Positions 1 through 10,652 of a stretch of DNA of 64,000 nt are shown here, piece by piece (position 1 is the stretch's first letter; every line of letters begins with the position of its first letter). The notes beneath the pieces are model-generated. The model was not told the DNA's origin. It ran no database searches and saw only the letters and a program-made list of their open reading frames with translations. The stretch lies in NCBI GenBank assembly GCA_001314705.1, contig LJSU01000009.1, positions 276,968-340,967 of the forward strand, given 5' to 3'. A program made the position numbers and the translations under genes. This DNA is from Rhodobacteraceae bacterium HLUCCO07 (GTDB lineage: Bacteria > Pseudomonadota > Alphaproteobacteria > Rhodobacterales > Rhodobacteraceae).

Positions 1-953
1 CGGCCGGGCACCGTTTCGCGGGCGAAGTCAAACCCGGACAGGCGGTGCGCATCTTTACCGGGGCGCCCCTTCCCAAGGGGGCAAGCCGCGTTGTCATTCA
101 AGAGGATGTCGAACGGCGCGCTGATCTCATCACGATCACCGACTCGCAAACCGGCGGCACGAACATCCGCCCACAAGGCGACGATTTCAGGGCCGGAGAT
201 GTGATCCACGCCCCGCGCATCATCGGTCCGACCGACCTCGCGCTGCTGGCAGCGATGAACATTGCCCACGTCCCGGTTCATCGCAAACCCGTCGTGGCGC
301 TGATCTCGACCGGCGACGAACTGGTCATGCCAGGCGAGGACCCATCACCCGACCAGATCGTCGCGTCCAACAGCTTTGGCCTCTATGCGATGCTCCGCGA
401 CTGGGGGGCGGAACCGCGCCTGCTCCCGATCGCGCGCGACAATCGGGAAAGCCTCGAGACCGCGTTCCGGCTTGCCGAAACGGCGGATCTCGTCGTCACG
501 ATCGGCGGCGCATCGGTCGGCGACCATGACATGGTGGGCGATGTCGCCGAAACCATGGGGCTGGAAAGATCCTTCTACAAGATCGCGATCCGTCCGGGCA
601 AACCGCTCATGGCCGGGCGGATGGGCAATGCCGCGATGGTCGGTCTGCCGGGCAATCCCGTCTCCGCCATGGTCTGTGCGCGGGTCTTTCTCGCCCCGAT
701 GGTCAGGTCGATGCTGGGCATGAAGGCCGAACGCGCGGAAGAGAAGCGGGCCGTTCTGACGCATGATCTGCCTCGGAACGGGCCACGCGAACATTACCAG
801 CGCGCGGTTGTCGAGAACGGACAGGTGACCGTCGCCGCGCGCCAGGACAGCGCCCTGCTTTCGGTCCTGGCCGACGCCAATGCACTGGCCGTGTCACCGC
901 CCGACGCCCCGGCTCAACCCGCCGGGAGCGAGATCCGCTACATCTCGATCTGA
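1..953 (+). CDS. moeA: Molybdopterin molybdotransferase MoeA, 5'-truncated by window edge
   Basis: Inserts molybdate into adenylylated molybdopterin, the last step of molybdenum cofactor synthesis in the cytoplasm. The frame is open from base 3 with no start in the window, so the N-terminus lies upstream; a GTG at 45 is internal. Visible MoeA features are the segment RIFTGAPLPKGA near the left edge, the MoCF-binding motif STGDEL, the GGASVGDHD loop, the KIAIRPGKPL strand and MVGLPGNPVSAMV, followed by the C-terminal beta domain. About 316 residues remain of a family usually near 390-400. It is followed by lexA after about 100 bases with its own promoter. Confidence 0.95.
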   Translation, partial: AGHRFAGEVKPGQAVRIFTGAPLPKGASRVVIQEDVERRADLITITDSQTGGTNIRPQGDDFRAGDVIHAPRIIGPTDLALLAAMNIAHVPVHRKPVVALISTGDELVMPGEDPSPDQIVASNSFGLYAMLRDWGAEPRLLPIARDNRESLETAFRLAETADLVVTIGGASVGDHDMVGDVAETMGLERSFYKIAIRPGKPLMAGRMGNAAMVGLPGNPVSAMVCARVFLAPMVRSMLGMKAERAEEKRAVLTHDLPRNGPREHYQRAVVENGQVTVAARQDSALLSVLADANALAVSPPDAPAQPAGSEIRYISI

Positions 954-990
954 TCGGGCACCGCCCGTCGAAGCCCTAGATGGCGGGCGG

Positions 991-1019
991 TTGACACAAA
1001 ACGGGAACATGTATAGAAC
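991..1019 (+). promoter_or_regulatory. lexA promoter with SOS (LexA) box
   Basis: A -35-like TTGACA lies at 991-996. GAAC at 1005-1008 and GAAC at 1016-1019 are separated by exactly 7 bases, the direct-repeat SOS box established for alphaproteobacteria (GTTC-N7-GTTC on the other strand). It overlaps the likely -10 region (TATAGA at 1012-1017) and sits 35 bases before the lexA start, so LexA would repress its own transcription. Confidence 0.85.
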
Positions 1020-1054
1020 AAAGTGCATCAGTCGTCCGAAACGGAGACAGGCCA

Positions 1055-1753
1055 ATGCTGACCCGCAAACAACTCGACCTCCTGGAATTCATCCACAAGC
1101 GCGTTCAGCGCGACGGCGTGCCACCGTCATTCGACGAAATGAAAGAGGCACTGGATCTGCGCTCGAAATCCGGCATCCACCGCCTGATCACCGGCCTGGA
1201 AGAGCGTGGGTTCATCCGACGTCTTGCGCACCGGGCGCGGGCCATCGAGATCGTCAGGCTTCCCGACAGCATGAGCGGCGACAGCGCCGGCTTTCATCCC
1301 AGGGTGATCGAAGGGGACCGTCAAGACATCGGCAAACCGGCAAATGCAATCGGTGTCGAAGCGGTCGAAGCCTGCGAACTGCCCGTCATGGGCCGAATTG
1401 CCGCCGGCGTTCCGATCGAGGCGCTTCAGCACGCCACGCATAACGTGGCAGTGCCGCAGGCGATGATACGTGGCGGGCAGGAACATTACGCGCTTGAGGT
1501 CAAGGGCGATTCGATGATCGACGCCGGCATCAATGACGGCGACGTTGTCATCATTCGCCAGACGCCGACCGCTGACAATGGGGATATCGTGGTTGCGCTG
1601 GTCGAGGATCACGAGGCGACACTGAAGCGCTTTTTCCGGCGTGGGAACGCCATCGCGCTCGAGGCGGCCAACCCTGCGTATGAAACGCGCGTTTTCCCCG
1701 ATGACAAGGTCAAGGTCCAGGGGCGCCTCGTCGGGCTGATCCGCACCTATTGA
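1055..1753 (+). CDS. lexA: LexA repressor
   Basis: SOS-response repressor that cleaves itself when RecA filaments form. The 232-residue protein has an N-terminal winged helix ([17 protein letters not shown], then a recognition-helix region with SKSGIHRLI) and a C-terminal S24 peptidase domain. The Ala-Gly cleavage bond is in GRIAAGVP near residues 116-117. The catalytic dyad is Ser153 in GDSMID and Lys191 in ATLKRFF. The start has an AGGCC-type SD just upstream and lies behind the SOS box at 1005-1019. Its 3' end overlaps comEC, which converges on it, by 7 bases. Confidence 0.97.
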   Translation: MLTRKQLDLLEFIHKRVQRDGVPPSFDEMKEALDLRSKSGIHRLITGLEERGFIRRLAHRARAIEIVRLPDSMSGDSAGFHPRVIEGDRQDIGKPANAIGVEAVEACELPVMGRIAAGVPIEALQHATHNVAVPQAMIRGGQEHYALEVKGDSMIDAGINDGDVVIIRQTPTADNGDIVVALVEDHEATLKRFFRRGNAIALEAANPAYETRVFPDDKVKVQGRLVGLIRTY

Positions 1754-3771
1754 CGCAAACCGCGCGTGTTCCAGAGGCGATCACCGGTGTAATCCCGCGT
1801 GGTCGTCATCATCGCGTGGCCCTCCCGCCCGTCAAGGCGCAGCGCCACGGCCCCGGTGGCCCGCATGCGCTCGGGATCGAACGTGTCACAGGCCAGATCC
1901 TCGGGCAGGTCCGCATTGCTCACGACGATCTCGCCTTCGGTGCAGCGCAGCTCGGCCGACGCACGTTTGCCCGTCACGTGGATGATGCGCACCGGGTTTG
2001 CGGCGGTCACGGCCTTCCATTTCTTCGCCGCCGCATCCTGGCTGATCGGGGTGCCATCGTTTTCCAGCCAGTTGGTCGCGACGAAACCGGCGCCGCGGGC
2101 CTTGCTCAGGGCGCGCCCATCCTCGCCCATTACCCCCACCAACGCACCGCCTTCGGCGATCAGGACGTCAGGTCTTTCGACCATGGCCCATGCAACCACC
2201 GACACCGCGACCGGACCGAGGCCGACAAATCGCAGGCGCCCCTGCCACAGGAACAGGATCAGGAAGCCGAAGGCCATCACCGGCAGGACGAACCAGTCCG
2301 GACTGGGCACCGCACCGCGTGACCCTTCGATTCCGGTCACGGTATGTGCCACGCCGAGGATCCAGTCGAGCCCGGCACCGGCAATCGACAAGGGCACGCC
2401 ATCCAGCCCGAGCGGCAGCAGAAGCGCAGCGCAGACCAGTGCCGGGATGATCAATGTCCCCATGAGGGGCACCGAGATGAGATTTGCGATCAGCCCGAGA
2501 TGGGCCGTCTGATTGAAATGTGCCGCCCCGATCGGCCCGGTCGCCGCCCCGGCCACGGACGAGGAGATGATGACGGCCATGACTGCACGGCTCCAGGAGG
2601 CCCGGCCAAGGCTGAACCGCGCATCGCGAAGCCAGCCGAAGACCGCGACAAGAGCGGTGGTCGCCGCGAAGGACATCTGGAAACCCGGACCGAGCAGGGC
2701 TTCGGGCCGCAGGATCAGAATGATCGTCGCCGCGAGGCCGACTGCACGCAGGGAGATCGCGCGCCGATCGGCAATGACCGCCAACAGCGCAACCGCGACC
2801 ATGACAAAGGCGCGCTCGGTCGCAACATTTCCCCCCGAAAGCGACAGGTAAGCCGCAGCGAACACGAGCGCGATCACCGCCGCGATCTTCTTGCCGGGAA
2901 AACGCAATCCCAGGGGCGGAACGGCCGCAAGCCCGACCCGGACAACCGCAAAGACGAACCCGGCCAGAAGCCCCATGTGCAGGCCGGAAATCGCCAGAAG
3001 ATGCGCAAGATTCGACGCCCTGAGCGCCTCGAGCGTATCGGGCCCCATGCCTGCCCGATCACCGGTCATGATCGCCGCGGCGAAGGCCCCGGTCTCGCCC
3101 GGCAGGCGGGCCTGGACATGCTGCGACAACGCAAGGCGCGCCCGCAACAGGAGCTTTTCCGAGCCGGCCGGCTCAAGCAACAGGAGCGGCGTGCGCGCAT
3201 AGCCCACCGCACCCAGCTTCTGGAACCAAGCGTGGCGCTGAAAATCAAATCCGCCGGGCTCGACCGGGCCGCCGGGCGGGGAAAGAAGCGCTGTCACGAT
3301 GATCGTTGCACCGGGAAGCGGGGCCGATCCATCGGGTCCATGCAGCGATATGCGCATGCGCTCCGGCCGCCGCTCCGGCGCAAGGCGCGCCATGACGACC
3401 TGATCGAGCGTGATGCGCGTCGCGCCGCTTCCCGAACGGTCAATGCCGATCACCCGACCCTCGACAGGCCCGTAATAGCGCCAGCCGAGGACAGGATCTT
3501 CGAGTATATGCGTCCTTGTCATGGCCAGAGCGAACCCGAAAGACACAAGGACCGCCGCCCAGATGAATGGCGCCCAGAATGCACCCGCATACCGCGTCAG
3601 CAGCGCCCCGAGGACCACGCCGCAGGCAATCACCGGCAGGACAAGGCGGGGCGGCTCGACCTGAAGCCCGAAATACAAGCCGATCCCGAATGCCATGCAG
3701 ACGGGAACCCAGGGAAAGAGGTGCCCCCGTTGCGCGAGAACAGCGGCTTCTATGCGCCCCCCGAGCGGCAT
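1747..3771 (-). CDS. comEC: ComEC/Rec2-family competence membrane protein
   Basis: Predicted inner-membrane channel for uptake of single-stranded DNA in transformation. The 674-residue protein has an N-terminal DUF4131-like region with two hydrophobic segments (about residues 15-75), an OB-like soluble part, and the multi-pass Competence domain with the characteristic [15 protein letters not shown] and a later [16 protein letters not shown] segment. The C-terminal 120 residues, where longer homologues carry a metallo-beta-lactamase domain, show no HxHxDH motif; short ComEC forms like this are common in Rhodobacterales. Competence in this organism is inference only. Confidence 0.9.
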   Translation of the reverse strand: MPLGGRIEAAVLAQRGHLFPWVPVCMAFGIGLYFGLQVEPPRLVLPVIACGVVLGALLTRYAGAFWAPFIWAAVLVSFGFALAMTRTHILEDPVLGWRYYGPVEGRVIGIDRSGSGATRITLDQVVMARLAPERRPERMRISLHGPDGSAPLPGATIIVTALLSPPGGPVEPGGFDFQRHAWFQKLGAVGYARTPLLLLEPAGSEKLLLRARLALSQHVQARLPGETGAFAAAIMTGDRAGMGPDTLEALRASNLAHLLAISGLHMGLLAGFVFAVVRVGLAAVPPLGLRFPGKKIAAVIALVFAAAYLSLSGGNVATERAFVMVAVALLAVIADRRAISLRAVGLAATIILILRPEALLGPGFQMSFAATTALVAVFGWLRDARFSLGRASWSRAVMAVIISSSVAGAATGPIGAAHFNQTAHLGLIANLISVPLMGTLIIPALVCAALLLPLGLDGVPLSIAGAGLDWILGVAHTVTGIEGSRGAVPSPDWFVLPVMAFGFLILFLWQGRLRFVGLGPVAVSVVAWAMVERPDVLIAEGGALVGVMGEDGRALSKARGAGFVATNWLENDGTPISQDAAAKKWKAVTAANPVRIIHVTGKRASAELRCTEGEIVVSNADLPEDLACDTFDPERMRATGAVALRLDGREGHAMMTTTRDYTGDRLWNTRGLRQ

Positions 3772-3847
3772 GGCTTGTCCTTGTCTTGGCGGATCATTAG
3801 ACAGGCACCGAGCCTATCCAGCCATGGTTACCGAAAGATTAACGCCC

Positions 3848-5251
3848 ATGACCGAAGATGTCGTCACACGCTTTGCCCCGTCGCCGACCGGATTCCTGCA
3901 TATCGGCGGTGCGCGCACGGCCCTGTTCAACTGGCTCTTTGCGCGCGGGCGCAATGGCAGGTTCCTGCTTCGGATCGAAGACACCGACCGGGCACGTTCG
4001 ACCGTCGAGGCGACCGAAGCGATCCTCAAGGGGCTTTCATGGCTCGGGCTGGAGCATGACGGGGATGTCGTGAGCCAGTTCTCTTGCGCCGAACGCCATG
4101 CCGAGGTCGCCCGGACGATGCTGGAGACGGGGCAGGCCTACAAGTGCTTCTCAACCCAGGAAGAGATCGAAGCGTTCCGCGAACGTGCCCGCGCAGAGAA
4201 GCAATCGACGCATTTTCAAAGCCCGTGGCGCGATGCAGACCCGGCCACGCATCCGGATCGGCCCCATGTCGTGCGCCTGCGGGCCCCGCGCGAAGGCGTG
4301 ACCGTCATTCGCGACAAGGTCCAGGGCGATGTCACGATCCGCAATGACCAGCTCGATGACATGGTGCTCCTGCGGTCGGATGGCACGCCGGTCTACATGC
4401 TCGCGGTTGTTGTCGATGATCACGACATGGGCGTGACCCACGTCATCCGGGGGGATGACCACCTCAACAATGCGGCCCGACAACAGCTGATTTACCAGGC
4501 CATGGGCTGGCACGTGCCGGTCTGGGCGCACATTCCCCTCATTCACGGGCCAGACGGAAAGAAACTGTCAAAGCGGCATGGTGCGCTCGGTGTGGAGGAA
4601 TACCAGGCTATGGGATATCCGGCGGCCGGCCTTCGCAATTATCTCGCCCGCCTGGGATGGAGCCATGGAGACGATGAGTTCTTTACGGATGCGCAAGCCA
4701 TAGAATGGTTCGATCTCGAAGGGATCGGACGTGCCCCTGCCCGCTTCGATTTCAAGAAGCTCGAGAATATCTGCGGAATGCACATGGCCGCATCGGATGA
4801 TGCTGCGTTGCTGCAGGAGTTGCAGGCCTTTCGGGCCGCAACAGGGCAACCCGCCTTGCCGGAACGGAAAGTTGACTTGCTTCTCGCGGCCATGCCATTC
4901 CTGAAAGAGCGCGCCAAGACCTTTCCGGAACTCACTGAAAAGGCGGCATTTGTTCTTCAGGATCGCCCGATTCAGCCAGATGAGAAAGCAGCCGGTATTC
5001 TCGATTCTGCATCCCGTGGTATACTGGGTGAATTGACGCCGCATCTGCAAAATGCTAGCTGGTCGCGTGCTGATCTGGAACACGTCATGACCCGGTTCGC
5101 AGAGGAAAAGGGTACAAAATTCGGCAAGCTCGCGGGTCCGCTCAGGGCCGCTCTGGCAGGTCGGACGACAACGCCCAGCGTTTTCGACATGATGCTGGTT
5201 CTGGGGCGCGAAGAATCGCTGGCCCGCCTGTCCGACGCCGCCAAGACATGA
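3848..5251 (+). CDS. gltX: Glutamyl-tRNA synthetase
   Basis: Charges tRNA-Glu with glutamate in the cytoplasm. The class I signature is [19 protein letters not shown] at the N-terminus (HIGH variant HIGG), and the KMSKS counterpart is KKLSKRHG near residue 240. The ATG at 3848 gives 467 residues, the family norm, and starts directly at the conserved region; an in-frame ATG at 3824 would add eight residues. It is transcribed divergently from comEC. A paralogous GluQRS (gluQ) lies at 29.4 kb and lacks the anticodon-binding domain that is present here. Confidence 0.95.
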   Translation: MTEDVVTRFAPSPTGFLHIGGARTALFNWLFARGRNGRFLLRIEDTDRARSTVEATEAILKGLSWLGLEHDGDVVSQFSCAERHAEVARTMLETGQAYKCFSTQEEIEAFRERARAEKQSTHFQSPWRDADPATHPDRPHVVRLRAPREGVTVIRDKVQGDVTIRNDQLDDMVLLRSDGTPVYMLAVVVDDHDMGVTHVIRGDDHLNNAARQQLIYQAMGWHVPVWAHIPLIHGPDGKKLSKRHGALGVEEYQAMGYPAAGLRNYLARLGWSHGDDEFFTDAQAIEWFDLEGIGRAPARFDFKKLENICGMHMAASDDAALLQELQAFRAATGQPALPERKVDLLLAAMPFLKERAKTFPELTEKAAFVLQDRPIQPDEKAAGILDSASRGILGELTPHLQNASWSRADLEHVMTRFAEEKGTKFGKLAGPLRAALAGRTTTPSVFDMMLVLGREESLARLSDAAKT

Positions 5252-5335
5252 ATGGCTTTAACCGTAGTGAAAGCCGAAAAGCCATAGTATAGCCCCAAGC
5301 GGTACGCGCCGGGGTTACTTCAGGAAGGAAGAAGC

Positions 5336-6631
5336 ATGACTGATAGCAGCAAGACCGCGACACTGACCATCGACGGCACATCCTACGACTTGCCACTGCT
5401 TTCGCCGACGGCCGGGCCGAATGTCATCGACATCAGGAAACTCTATGCCGATGCGGGTGTTTTCACCTACGATCCGGGCTACACTTCCACGGCGTCCTGC
5501 GACAGCACCATCACCTTCATTGATGGCGCCAAGGGCGAGCTTTTGCATCGCGGGTATCCGATCGATCAGCTTGCCGAGAAATCGCATTACCTCGAAGTCT
5601 GCTACCTGCTGCTCTATGGCAATCTGCCCACGGCATCGGACCTCGAAGAATTCGAGGCGACGATCACGCGCCACACCATGATCCACGAGCAGATGCACAA
5701 TTTCTTCCGTGGGTTCCGGCGGGATGCGCACCCCATGGCAACCATGGTCGGCGTTGTTGGCGCCATGTCGGCCTTCTATCACGACTCGACCGATATTTCC
5801 GACCCGCGCCAGCGCGAAATCGCATCGCACCGCATGATCGCCAAGATGCCGACCATCGCGGCCATGGCCTATAAGTATTCGATCGGCCAGCCCTTCGTCT
5901 ATCCGCGCAACGATCTCGACTATGCCTCGAACTTCCTGCACATGTGTTTCGCCGTTCCGGCCGAACAATACGAGGTGGACCCGATCCTGTCGCGTGCCAT
6001 GGATCGCATCTTCATTCTCCACGCCGATCACGAGCAGAACGCCTCGACCTCCACCGTCCGCCTGGCCTCGTCCTCCGGGGCGAACCCCTTCGCGTGTATC
6101 GCCGCGGGCATTGCCTGCCTCTGGGGCCCCGCCCATGGCGGTGCCAACCAGGCTTGCCTCGAAATGCTCAAGGAAATCGGCTCGGTCGAGCGGATTCCCG
6201 AGTTCATCGCCCGGGCCAAGGACAAGGACGATCCGTTCCGCCTGATGGGCTTTGGCCACCGGGTCTACAAGAATTTCGATCCCCGCGCGAAGGTGATGAA
6301 GCAGTCCGCCGACGAGGTGCTCGACCTGCTCGGGATCGAGAACAACCCGGTGCTTCAGGTTGCCAAGGAGCTTGAGAAACAGGCGCTGGAAGATCCCTAT
6401 TTCGCCGACAAGAAGCTGTTTCCGAACGTGGATTTCTACTCGGGCATCATTCTCGAGGCGATGGGCTTCCCGACCTCGATGTTCACCCCGATCTTCGCGC
6501 TGTCGCGCACCGTTGGCTGGATTTCGCAGTGGAAGGAGCAACTGTCGGACCCGGCCCACAAGATCGGGCGCCCGCGTCAACTCTATCTCGGGGAAACGGC
6601 CCGCAACTATATCGACGTCGAAGACCGCTAA
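5336..6631 (+). CDS. gltA: Citrate synthase
   Basis: Condenses oxaloacetate and acetyl-CoA to citrate, the entry to the TCA cycle. The 431-residue hexameric-type enzyme shows the conserved blocks HRGYPI, a [10 protein letters not shown] region with the catalytic His, [10 protein letters not shown], and the [13 protein letters not shown] signature with catalytic His; the second catalytic residue, Asp, is in VDFYSG. A strong SD (AGGAAGGAAG) precedes the ATG. An 8-bp inverted repeat (5252-5259 with 5278-5285) lies between gltX and gltA, and a strong terminator follows the stop. Confidence 0.97.
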   Translation: MTDSSKTATLTIDGTSYDLPLLSPTAGPNVIDIRKLYADAGVFTYDPGYTSTASCDSTITFIDGAKGELLHRGYPIDQLAEKSHYLEVCYLLLYGNLPTASDLEEFEATITRHTMIHEQMHNFFRGFRRDAHPMATMVGVVGAMSAFYHDSTDISDPRQREIASHRMIAKMPTIAAMAYKYSIGQPFVYPRNDLDYASNFLHMCFAVPAEQYEVDPILSRAMDRIFILHADHEQNASTSTVRLASSSGANPFACIAAGIACLWGPAHGGANQACLEMLKEIGSVERIPEFIARAKDKDDPFRLMGFGHRVYKNFDPRAKVMKQSADEVLDLLGIENNPVLQVAKELEKQALEDPYFADKKLFPNVDFYSGIILEAMGFPTSMFTPIFALSRTVGWISQWKEQLSDPAHKIGRPRQLYLGETARNYIDVEDR

Positions 6632-6657
6632 GCGACAGACGCGATCAGGCTCGAAAG

Positions 6658-6688
6658 GCCCCGGGGTGTTCACCCCCGGGGCTTTTTT
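6658..6688 (+). terminator. Rho-independent terminator after gltA
   Basis: Perfect 9-bp stem GCCCCGGGG (6658-6666) with CCCCGGGGC (6674-6682), 7-base loop, followed by six T (6683-6688). It closes the gltA transcript and lies 15 bases before the stop of the converging hydratase gene. Confidence 0.9.
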
Positions 6689-6702
6689 CATCGCGGAAAG
6701 CC

Positions 6703-7482
6703 TCAGCGACCCTCGAAATGCGCCTTTCGCTTTTCGAGAAACGCGACAACGCCTTCCATGAAATCTCGGCTCTTGCTCGCCTCCCCCTGAAGCTTTGCCT
6801 CGTTGACCAGCTGTGCCTCGAGATCATTGGCCCAGCTTGCGCGAATGGCGCGCTTGGTCAATTCATAGGCGCGCGTCGGCCCATCGGCCAGTTGCGCCGC
6901 CCGCGCACGCCAATGCGCCTCGAACGCGTCATCGGGCACCGCCTCCCAGATCATGCCCCAGTCATCCGCCTGCCGGGCGCTGATCTTCTCGGCGAAAAGT
7001 GCCGCGCCCATCGCCTTGGCCATTCCCATGGTGCGCGGAAGGACATATGTGCCGCCTGCATCGGGCATGAGACCGATCCGCGTGAACGCCTGAAGGAAAT
7101 AGGCGCTTTCGGTGGCGATCACCACATCCGCCGCGAGGGCGAGGTTTGCCCCGGCGCCGGCGGCCGGGCCGTTCACCGCCGCGATGACGGGCAGCGGCGA
7201 TTCGACAATGGCCCTGATCATGGGATTGTATTCATCGCGCAGGCCCCGCTCGAGATCGAGCGCACCGGCATTGGCATCGCCCAGATCCTGGCCAGAACAG
7301 AATGCCCCCCCCGCGCCCGTCAGAACGATCACCCGGGCCCCGTCCGTCTCGGCGTGGTGAATGGCATCAGGGATCTCGGCACGCATCTGCGATGTCAGCG
7401 CGTTCATCTTGTCCGGACGGTCGAGCATGACAACAGCAATGCTGTCAAACATCTCGAAGGTGATTTCCTTGTAGTCCACCAT
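6703..7482 (-). CDS. Enoyl-CoA hydratase/isomerase, PaaG-like
   Basis: Crotonase-fold acyl-CoA enzyme of 259 residues. It closely follows the PaaG pattern: FCSGQDLGD oxyanion strand, NGPAAGAGANLALAADVVIA, the catalytic-region stretch IGLMPDAGGTYVLPR with Asp, and DDWGMIWEAV. PaaG isomerises the epoxide of phenylacetyl-CoA to an oxepin, but no other paa genes are nearby, so a general enoyl-CoA hydratase/isomerase role is equally possible. It stands downstream of ccmH on the same strand, about 70 bases away, and may be read from the same transcript. Confidence 0.85.
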   Translation of the reverse strand: MVDYKEITFEMFDSIAVVMLDRPDKMNALTSQMRAEIPDAIHHAETDGARVIVLTGAGGAFCSGQDLGDANAGALDLERGLRDEYNPMIRAIVESPLPVIAAVNGPAAGAGANLALAADVVIATESAYFLQAFTRIGLMPDAGGTYVLPRTMGMAKAMGAALFAEKISARQADDWGMIWEAVPDDAFEAHWRARAAQLADGPTRAYELTKRAIRASWANDLEAQLVNEAKLQGEASKSRDFMEGVVAFLEKRKAHFEGR

Positions 7483-7554
7483 CCGTCATCCTCTGCCAAG
7501 CGGTCGAGGGTCAATCAACCTCATTCAGACGGGTCGGCAAAGCGAAACCCCGCG

Positions 7555-8007
7555 TCACGTCTTCATGATTTCTTCAAGACGCCGGGCTTCCTGCTCGCTC
7601 AGGGTTTCCTCGCCGGGTGCCTTGGCTCTTGACCGGCCGCGCAGATAGATCAGCCCGGCAACCCCCGCAAAAAGCAGCATTCCGGGCCCGGCCCCCCAGA
7701 GGATCCAGTTGCTCCCGCCAAAGCGCGGTTTCAGCAGGACATACTCACCATAGCGACTGACAAGGAATTCCTTGACCTCTTCGTTGTCATCACCTTCGAG
7801 GATCCGCTCGCGGACCATCAGCCGCATGTCGCGGGCAAGCTCTGCGTTGCTGTCGTCGATACTCTCGTTGCGACAGACCAGGCACCGCAGATCCTTTGAC
7901 ACCTCCCGCGCCCGCGCTTCGAGCGCGGGGTCATCCAGGATCTCGTCTGGTTGGACCGCATACACGGGATGGGCAAACAACACCAGGATCAGGAGAATGG
8001 TCCTCAT
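7555..8007 (-). CDS. ccmH: Cytochrome c maturation protein CcmH
   Basis: Periplasmic thiol reductant for apocytochrome c heme attachment in system I maturation. The 150-residue protein has a signal peptide (MRTILLILVLFAHPVYA), the redox motif LRCLVCRNESI with Cys42 and Cys45, the helical NAELARDMR segment, and a C-terminal transmembrane segment (WILWGAGPGMLLFAGVAGLIYL). The N-terminus overlaps the ccmF stop by 4 bases, which suggests translational coupling. The short form lacks the TPR (CcmI-like) extension. Confidence 0.95.
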   Translation of the reverse strand: MRTILLILVLFAHPVYAVQPDEILDDPALEARAREVSKDLRCLVCRNESIDDSNAELARDMRLMVRERILEGDDNEEVKEFLVSRYGEYVLLKPRFGGSNWILWGAGPGMLLFAGVAGLIYLRGRSRAKAPGEETLSEQEARRLEEIMKT

Positions 8008-9971
8008 TCGGCAGGAACCCCTTGCAGACGTGAATTCCTGGCCCCGGCAGCGACGCGATAGCGCCGGTCGGAAAGGCTCAGAAAGCCCCCGAGTGCCATC
8101 AGGATAGAACCGCCCCAGATCCAGTTGGCAAGCGGCTTGATATAGACGCGCATCGCCCAGCCACCCGACTGTTGCGGATCACCGATCACGACATAGACAT
8201 CCCGCAGAAAGCCATTGTCGATCGCTGCCTCGGTCGTGGGCTGCCCCGCGACCGGATAGACCCGCTTCTCGGGATGCAGGGTGGTTACGAGTTCTCCCCC
8301 GCGCGCGACGTCGACCGCGGCCATGGTGGAGATGTAGTTCGGCCCCTGGACCTCCTCGACCTCTCTCAGGGTGAACTCGTATCCGCTGACGTCGAAGGTT
8401 TCGTCGGTCTGGACGACGCGAATGTCCTCTACCTCCCACGCAAGCAACCCGGCGATACCCGCCATCGTGACGCCGAGACCGGAATGCGCGACGGCCTTGC
8501 CCCAGTCGGAGCGCGGCAGTCGTGTCAACCGCTGAAGTCGATTGCGCCCGCGCCCGGCACGCGAAAGCAAATCGATCACGGCGCCGGCCATCAACCATGT
8601 GCCCAGCATCATGCCGATCGGCCCCATGGCGCTGCGCCCCGATTGCACCGCCCATACCAGCGCCGCCACCGCCACGGCCAGTGCCAGCGCCGGCCACAGC
8701 GCGCGGATCGTGCGCCCGATCCGGGCGCGCTTCCACGGCAACATGGATCCGATTGGAAGTATGATCCCCAGGATGATCATGAAGGGCGTGAAGGCCTGGT
8801 TGAAGAACGGCTCGCCGACAGACAGCTTGCGCTCGAACAGCATCTCGCTGATCAGGGGCCATATCGTGCCGATGAACACGACAAAGGTCGCAACAACGAG
8901 CAGGATATTGTTCGCCACCAGCGCCGATTCGCGGCTGACCAGTCCGAAAACCCCCTTTGCCTCCATGACGCTTGCCCGCGCGGCAAAGAGCGTCAGCGCA
9001 CCGCCCACGAACAGCCCCATGATCAGGAGCAGGAAGACCCCGCGATCCGGATCGGTGGCAAAGGCATGAACGCTTGTGAGAACTCCGGAACGGGTGATGA
9101 ACGCGCCAAGCAGCGAAAAGCCGAATGCGATGATCGCGAGAAGAACGGTCCAGCTTTTCATGCTTTCACGTTTCTCGACCACGACCGAGGAATGCAGCAA
9201 GGCGACAGCGATCAGCCACGGCATGAAGCTCGCATTCTCGACCGGATCCCAGAACCAGAAACCACCCCAGCCCAATTCGTAATAGGCCCACCAGCTGCCC
9301 AGCCCGATCCCGATGGTCAGGAACACCCAGGCGGCAAGCGTCCAGGGGCGCACCCACCGCCCCCACGCGGCGTCCACGCGACCTTCGATGAGCGCCGCAA
9401 CCGCAAAGGAAAACGCCATCGAAAGACCGACATACCCCAGGTAGAGAAACGGCGGGTGAAAGGCCAAGCCGGGGTCCTGCAGCAAGGGGTTGAGATCGCG
9501 CCCGTCAAACGGCGCGACATCCGTGCGCAGGAACGGATTGGACGTGAACAGGATGAACGCAAAGAAGGCCGCGCCGATCGACCCTTGAACGGCGAGGATA
9601 CGGGCCCGCAATGTCGGCGGCAGGTTGCCACCGAACCATTGTGCCATGGCCCCGAACAGCGTGACGATCAGCACCCACAGCAGCATCGAGCCTTCGTGAT
9701 TGCCCCAGACGCCCGTGATCTTGTAGATCAACGGCTTGTCGGTATGGCTGTTGTTGACAACCAGTTGCAACGAGAAATCCGAGGTCACGAAAGCATAGGT
9801 CAGTGCAGCGAAGGCCACGACGGTGAGGAAGAACTGCACATTCGCCGCGGGCTCGGCAAAGGCCATCCATCCGGGCCATCGCCGGTCCGCACCGACGAGC
9901 GGCACAACGGTTTGCATGCAGGCCGTCACGAAGGCCAGGATGAGGGCGAAATGTCCGAGTTCTGCGATCAT
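8004..9971 (-). CDS. ccmF: Heme lyase CcmF
   Basis: Multi-pass inner-membrane core of the cytochrome c heme lyase. The 655-residue protein shows the tryptophan-rich WWD domain (YELGWGGFWFWDPVENASFMPW), VWGNHEGSMLLWVL and many hydrophobic segments. The start chosen at 9971 (MIAELGHFALILAF) matches the family N-terminus; an in-frame ATG at 10034 would add 21 residues and has no better SD. The region upstream is unusual: a holin and an endolysin gene lie between ccmE and ccmF. Confidence 0.95.
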   Translation of the reverse strand: MIAELGHFALILAFVTACMQTVVPLVGADRRWPGWMAFAEPAANVQFFLTVVAFAALTYAFVTSDFSLQLVVNNSHTDKPLIYKITGVWGNHEGSMLLWVLIVTLFGAMAQWFGGNLPPTLRARILAVQGSIGAAFFAFILFTSNPFLRTDVAPFDGRDLNPLLQDPGLAFHPPFLYLGYVGLSMAFSFAVAALIEGRVDAAWGRWVRPWTLAAWVFLTIGIGLGSWWAYYELGWGGFWFWDPVENASFMPWLIAVALLHSSVVVEKRESMKSWTVLLAIIAFGFSLLGAFITRSGVLTSVHAFATDPDRGVFLLLIMGLFVGGALTLFAARASVMEAKGVFGLVSRESALVANNILLVVATFVVFIGTIWPLISEMLFERKLSVGEPFFNQAFTPFMIILGIILPIGSMLPWKRARIGRTIRALWPALALAVAVAALVWAVQSGRSAMGPIGMMLGTWLMAGAVIDLLSRAGRGRNRLQRLTRLPRSDWGKAVAHSGLGVTMAGIAGLLAWEVEDIRVVQTDETFDVSGYEFTLREVEEVQGPNYISTMAAVDVARGGELVTTLHPEKRVYPVAGQPTTEAAIDNGFLRDVYVVIGDPQQSGGWAMRVYIKPLANWIWGGSILMALGGFLSLSDRRYRVAAGARNSRLQGVPAE

Positions 9972-10061
9972 GGCTTTGTTTATAAACGCGGTGCGAGCCA
10001 CGTCCAACAACAAACGCGCGAATTGCATGTTCACTTTGTCGCGGGCGGGGCCGGTTCACCG

Positions 10062-10652
10062 TCAGCGCCCCATATCCGCTTCCCGCTGCCACGCCTGCAA
10101 CGCCGGATTCGCCTCGGGCTCGATGATGTCCAGTTCAAGCTCCGCATCCGTGCCAGCGGCCGCCGCTCCGATTCCACCCGGCCCGCTTCTCGATTGCTCC
10201 AGCCGCTCAAGGTTGCTCAGAACCCTCGGAACGGTGGCGAGGGAATGGCTGATCTGGCGTTGGAACTCCTGGCCCTTGGCCTGGTGACGCGCCCCGAAAT
10301 AAAAGCTCACGATCGCCCCCAGAAGCCACCATAGCGGCTCGGGCACAAGCGCGATCCCCTGCATGCGCGAGGCGAACCAGACCGGATCGACCATCGCCGC
10401 GATGAAAAGGCCGAGCGTCCCGAACGCAAGCGCCGGTCGTGGAAGCCGGTTGAGCCCGTCGATCATCCGGTCGAACAGGCCCTTCCTGGGCAGGGCGAAC
10501 TCGCCACCGAACTGGGCCATCGCCCTGGCCCGTGTTTCGCTGTCGCGGCGTCCGGCCGCTTCGGCGTTCTCGCGAAACACCTCGGCGGCGGATTTCAAAC
10601 CCCGCCCCCCATCGCCAAAGACCAGCGTCACGATCCGTTCGATCAGTCCCAT
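10062..10652 (-). CDS. 3TM-type holin (GTA-release family)
   Basis: Predicted inner-membrane protein that would let an endolysin reach the cell wall. The 196-residue protein starts MGLIERIVTLVFGDGGRGLKSAAEVF, has hydrophobic segments at about 73-94 and 105-121 with a short hydrophobic stretch between, and a charged, coiled C-terminus. This fits the holin family named for gene-transfer release (Pfam GTA_holin_3TM, from memory). The ATG at 10652 overlaps the end of the endolysin gene by 10 bases; a longer frame to 10829 is a shadow of that gene. Its position between ccmE and ccmF is the odd point; a role in gene transfer agent release is inference. Confidence 0.8.
   Translation of the reverse strand: MGLIERIVTLVFGDGGRGLKSAAEVFRENAEAAGRRDSETRARAMAQFGGEFALPRKGLFDRMIDGLNRLPRPALAFGTLGLFIAAMVDPVWFASRMQGIALVPEPLWWLLGAIVSFYFGARHQAKGQEFQRQISHSLATVPRVLSNLERLEQSRSGPGGIGAAAAGTDAELELDIIEPEANPALQAWQREADMGR

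Noticed and set aside
2344..4059. 571-codon plus-strand frame opposite comEC
   Set aside because: Arg/Gln/His-rich translation typical of antisense in GC-rich DNA; comEC motifs are clear on the other strand.
8172..10334. 720-codon plus-strand frame opposite ccmF
   Set aside because: Same antisense composition; ccmF is unambiguous.
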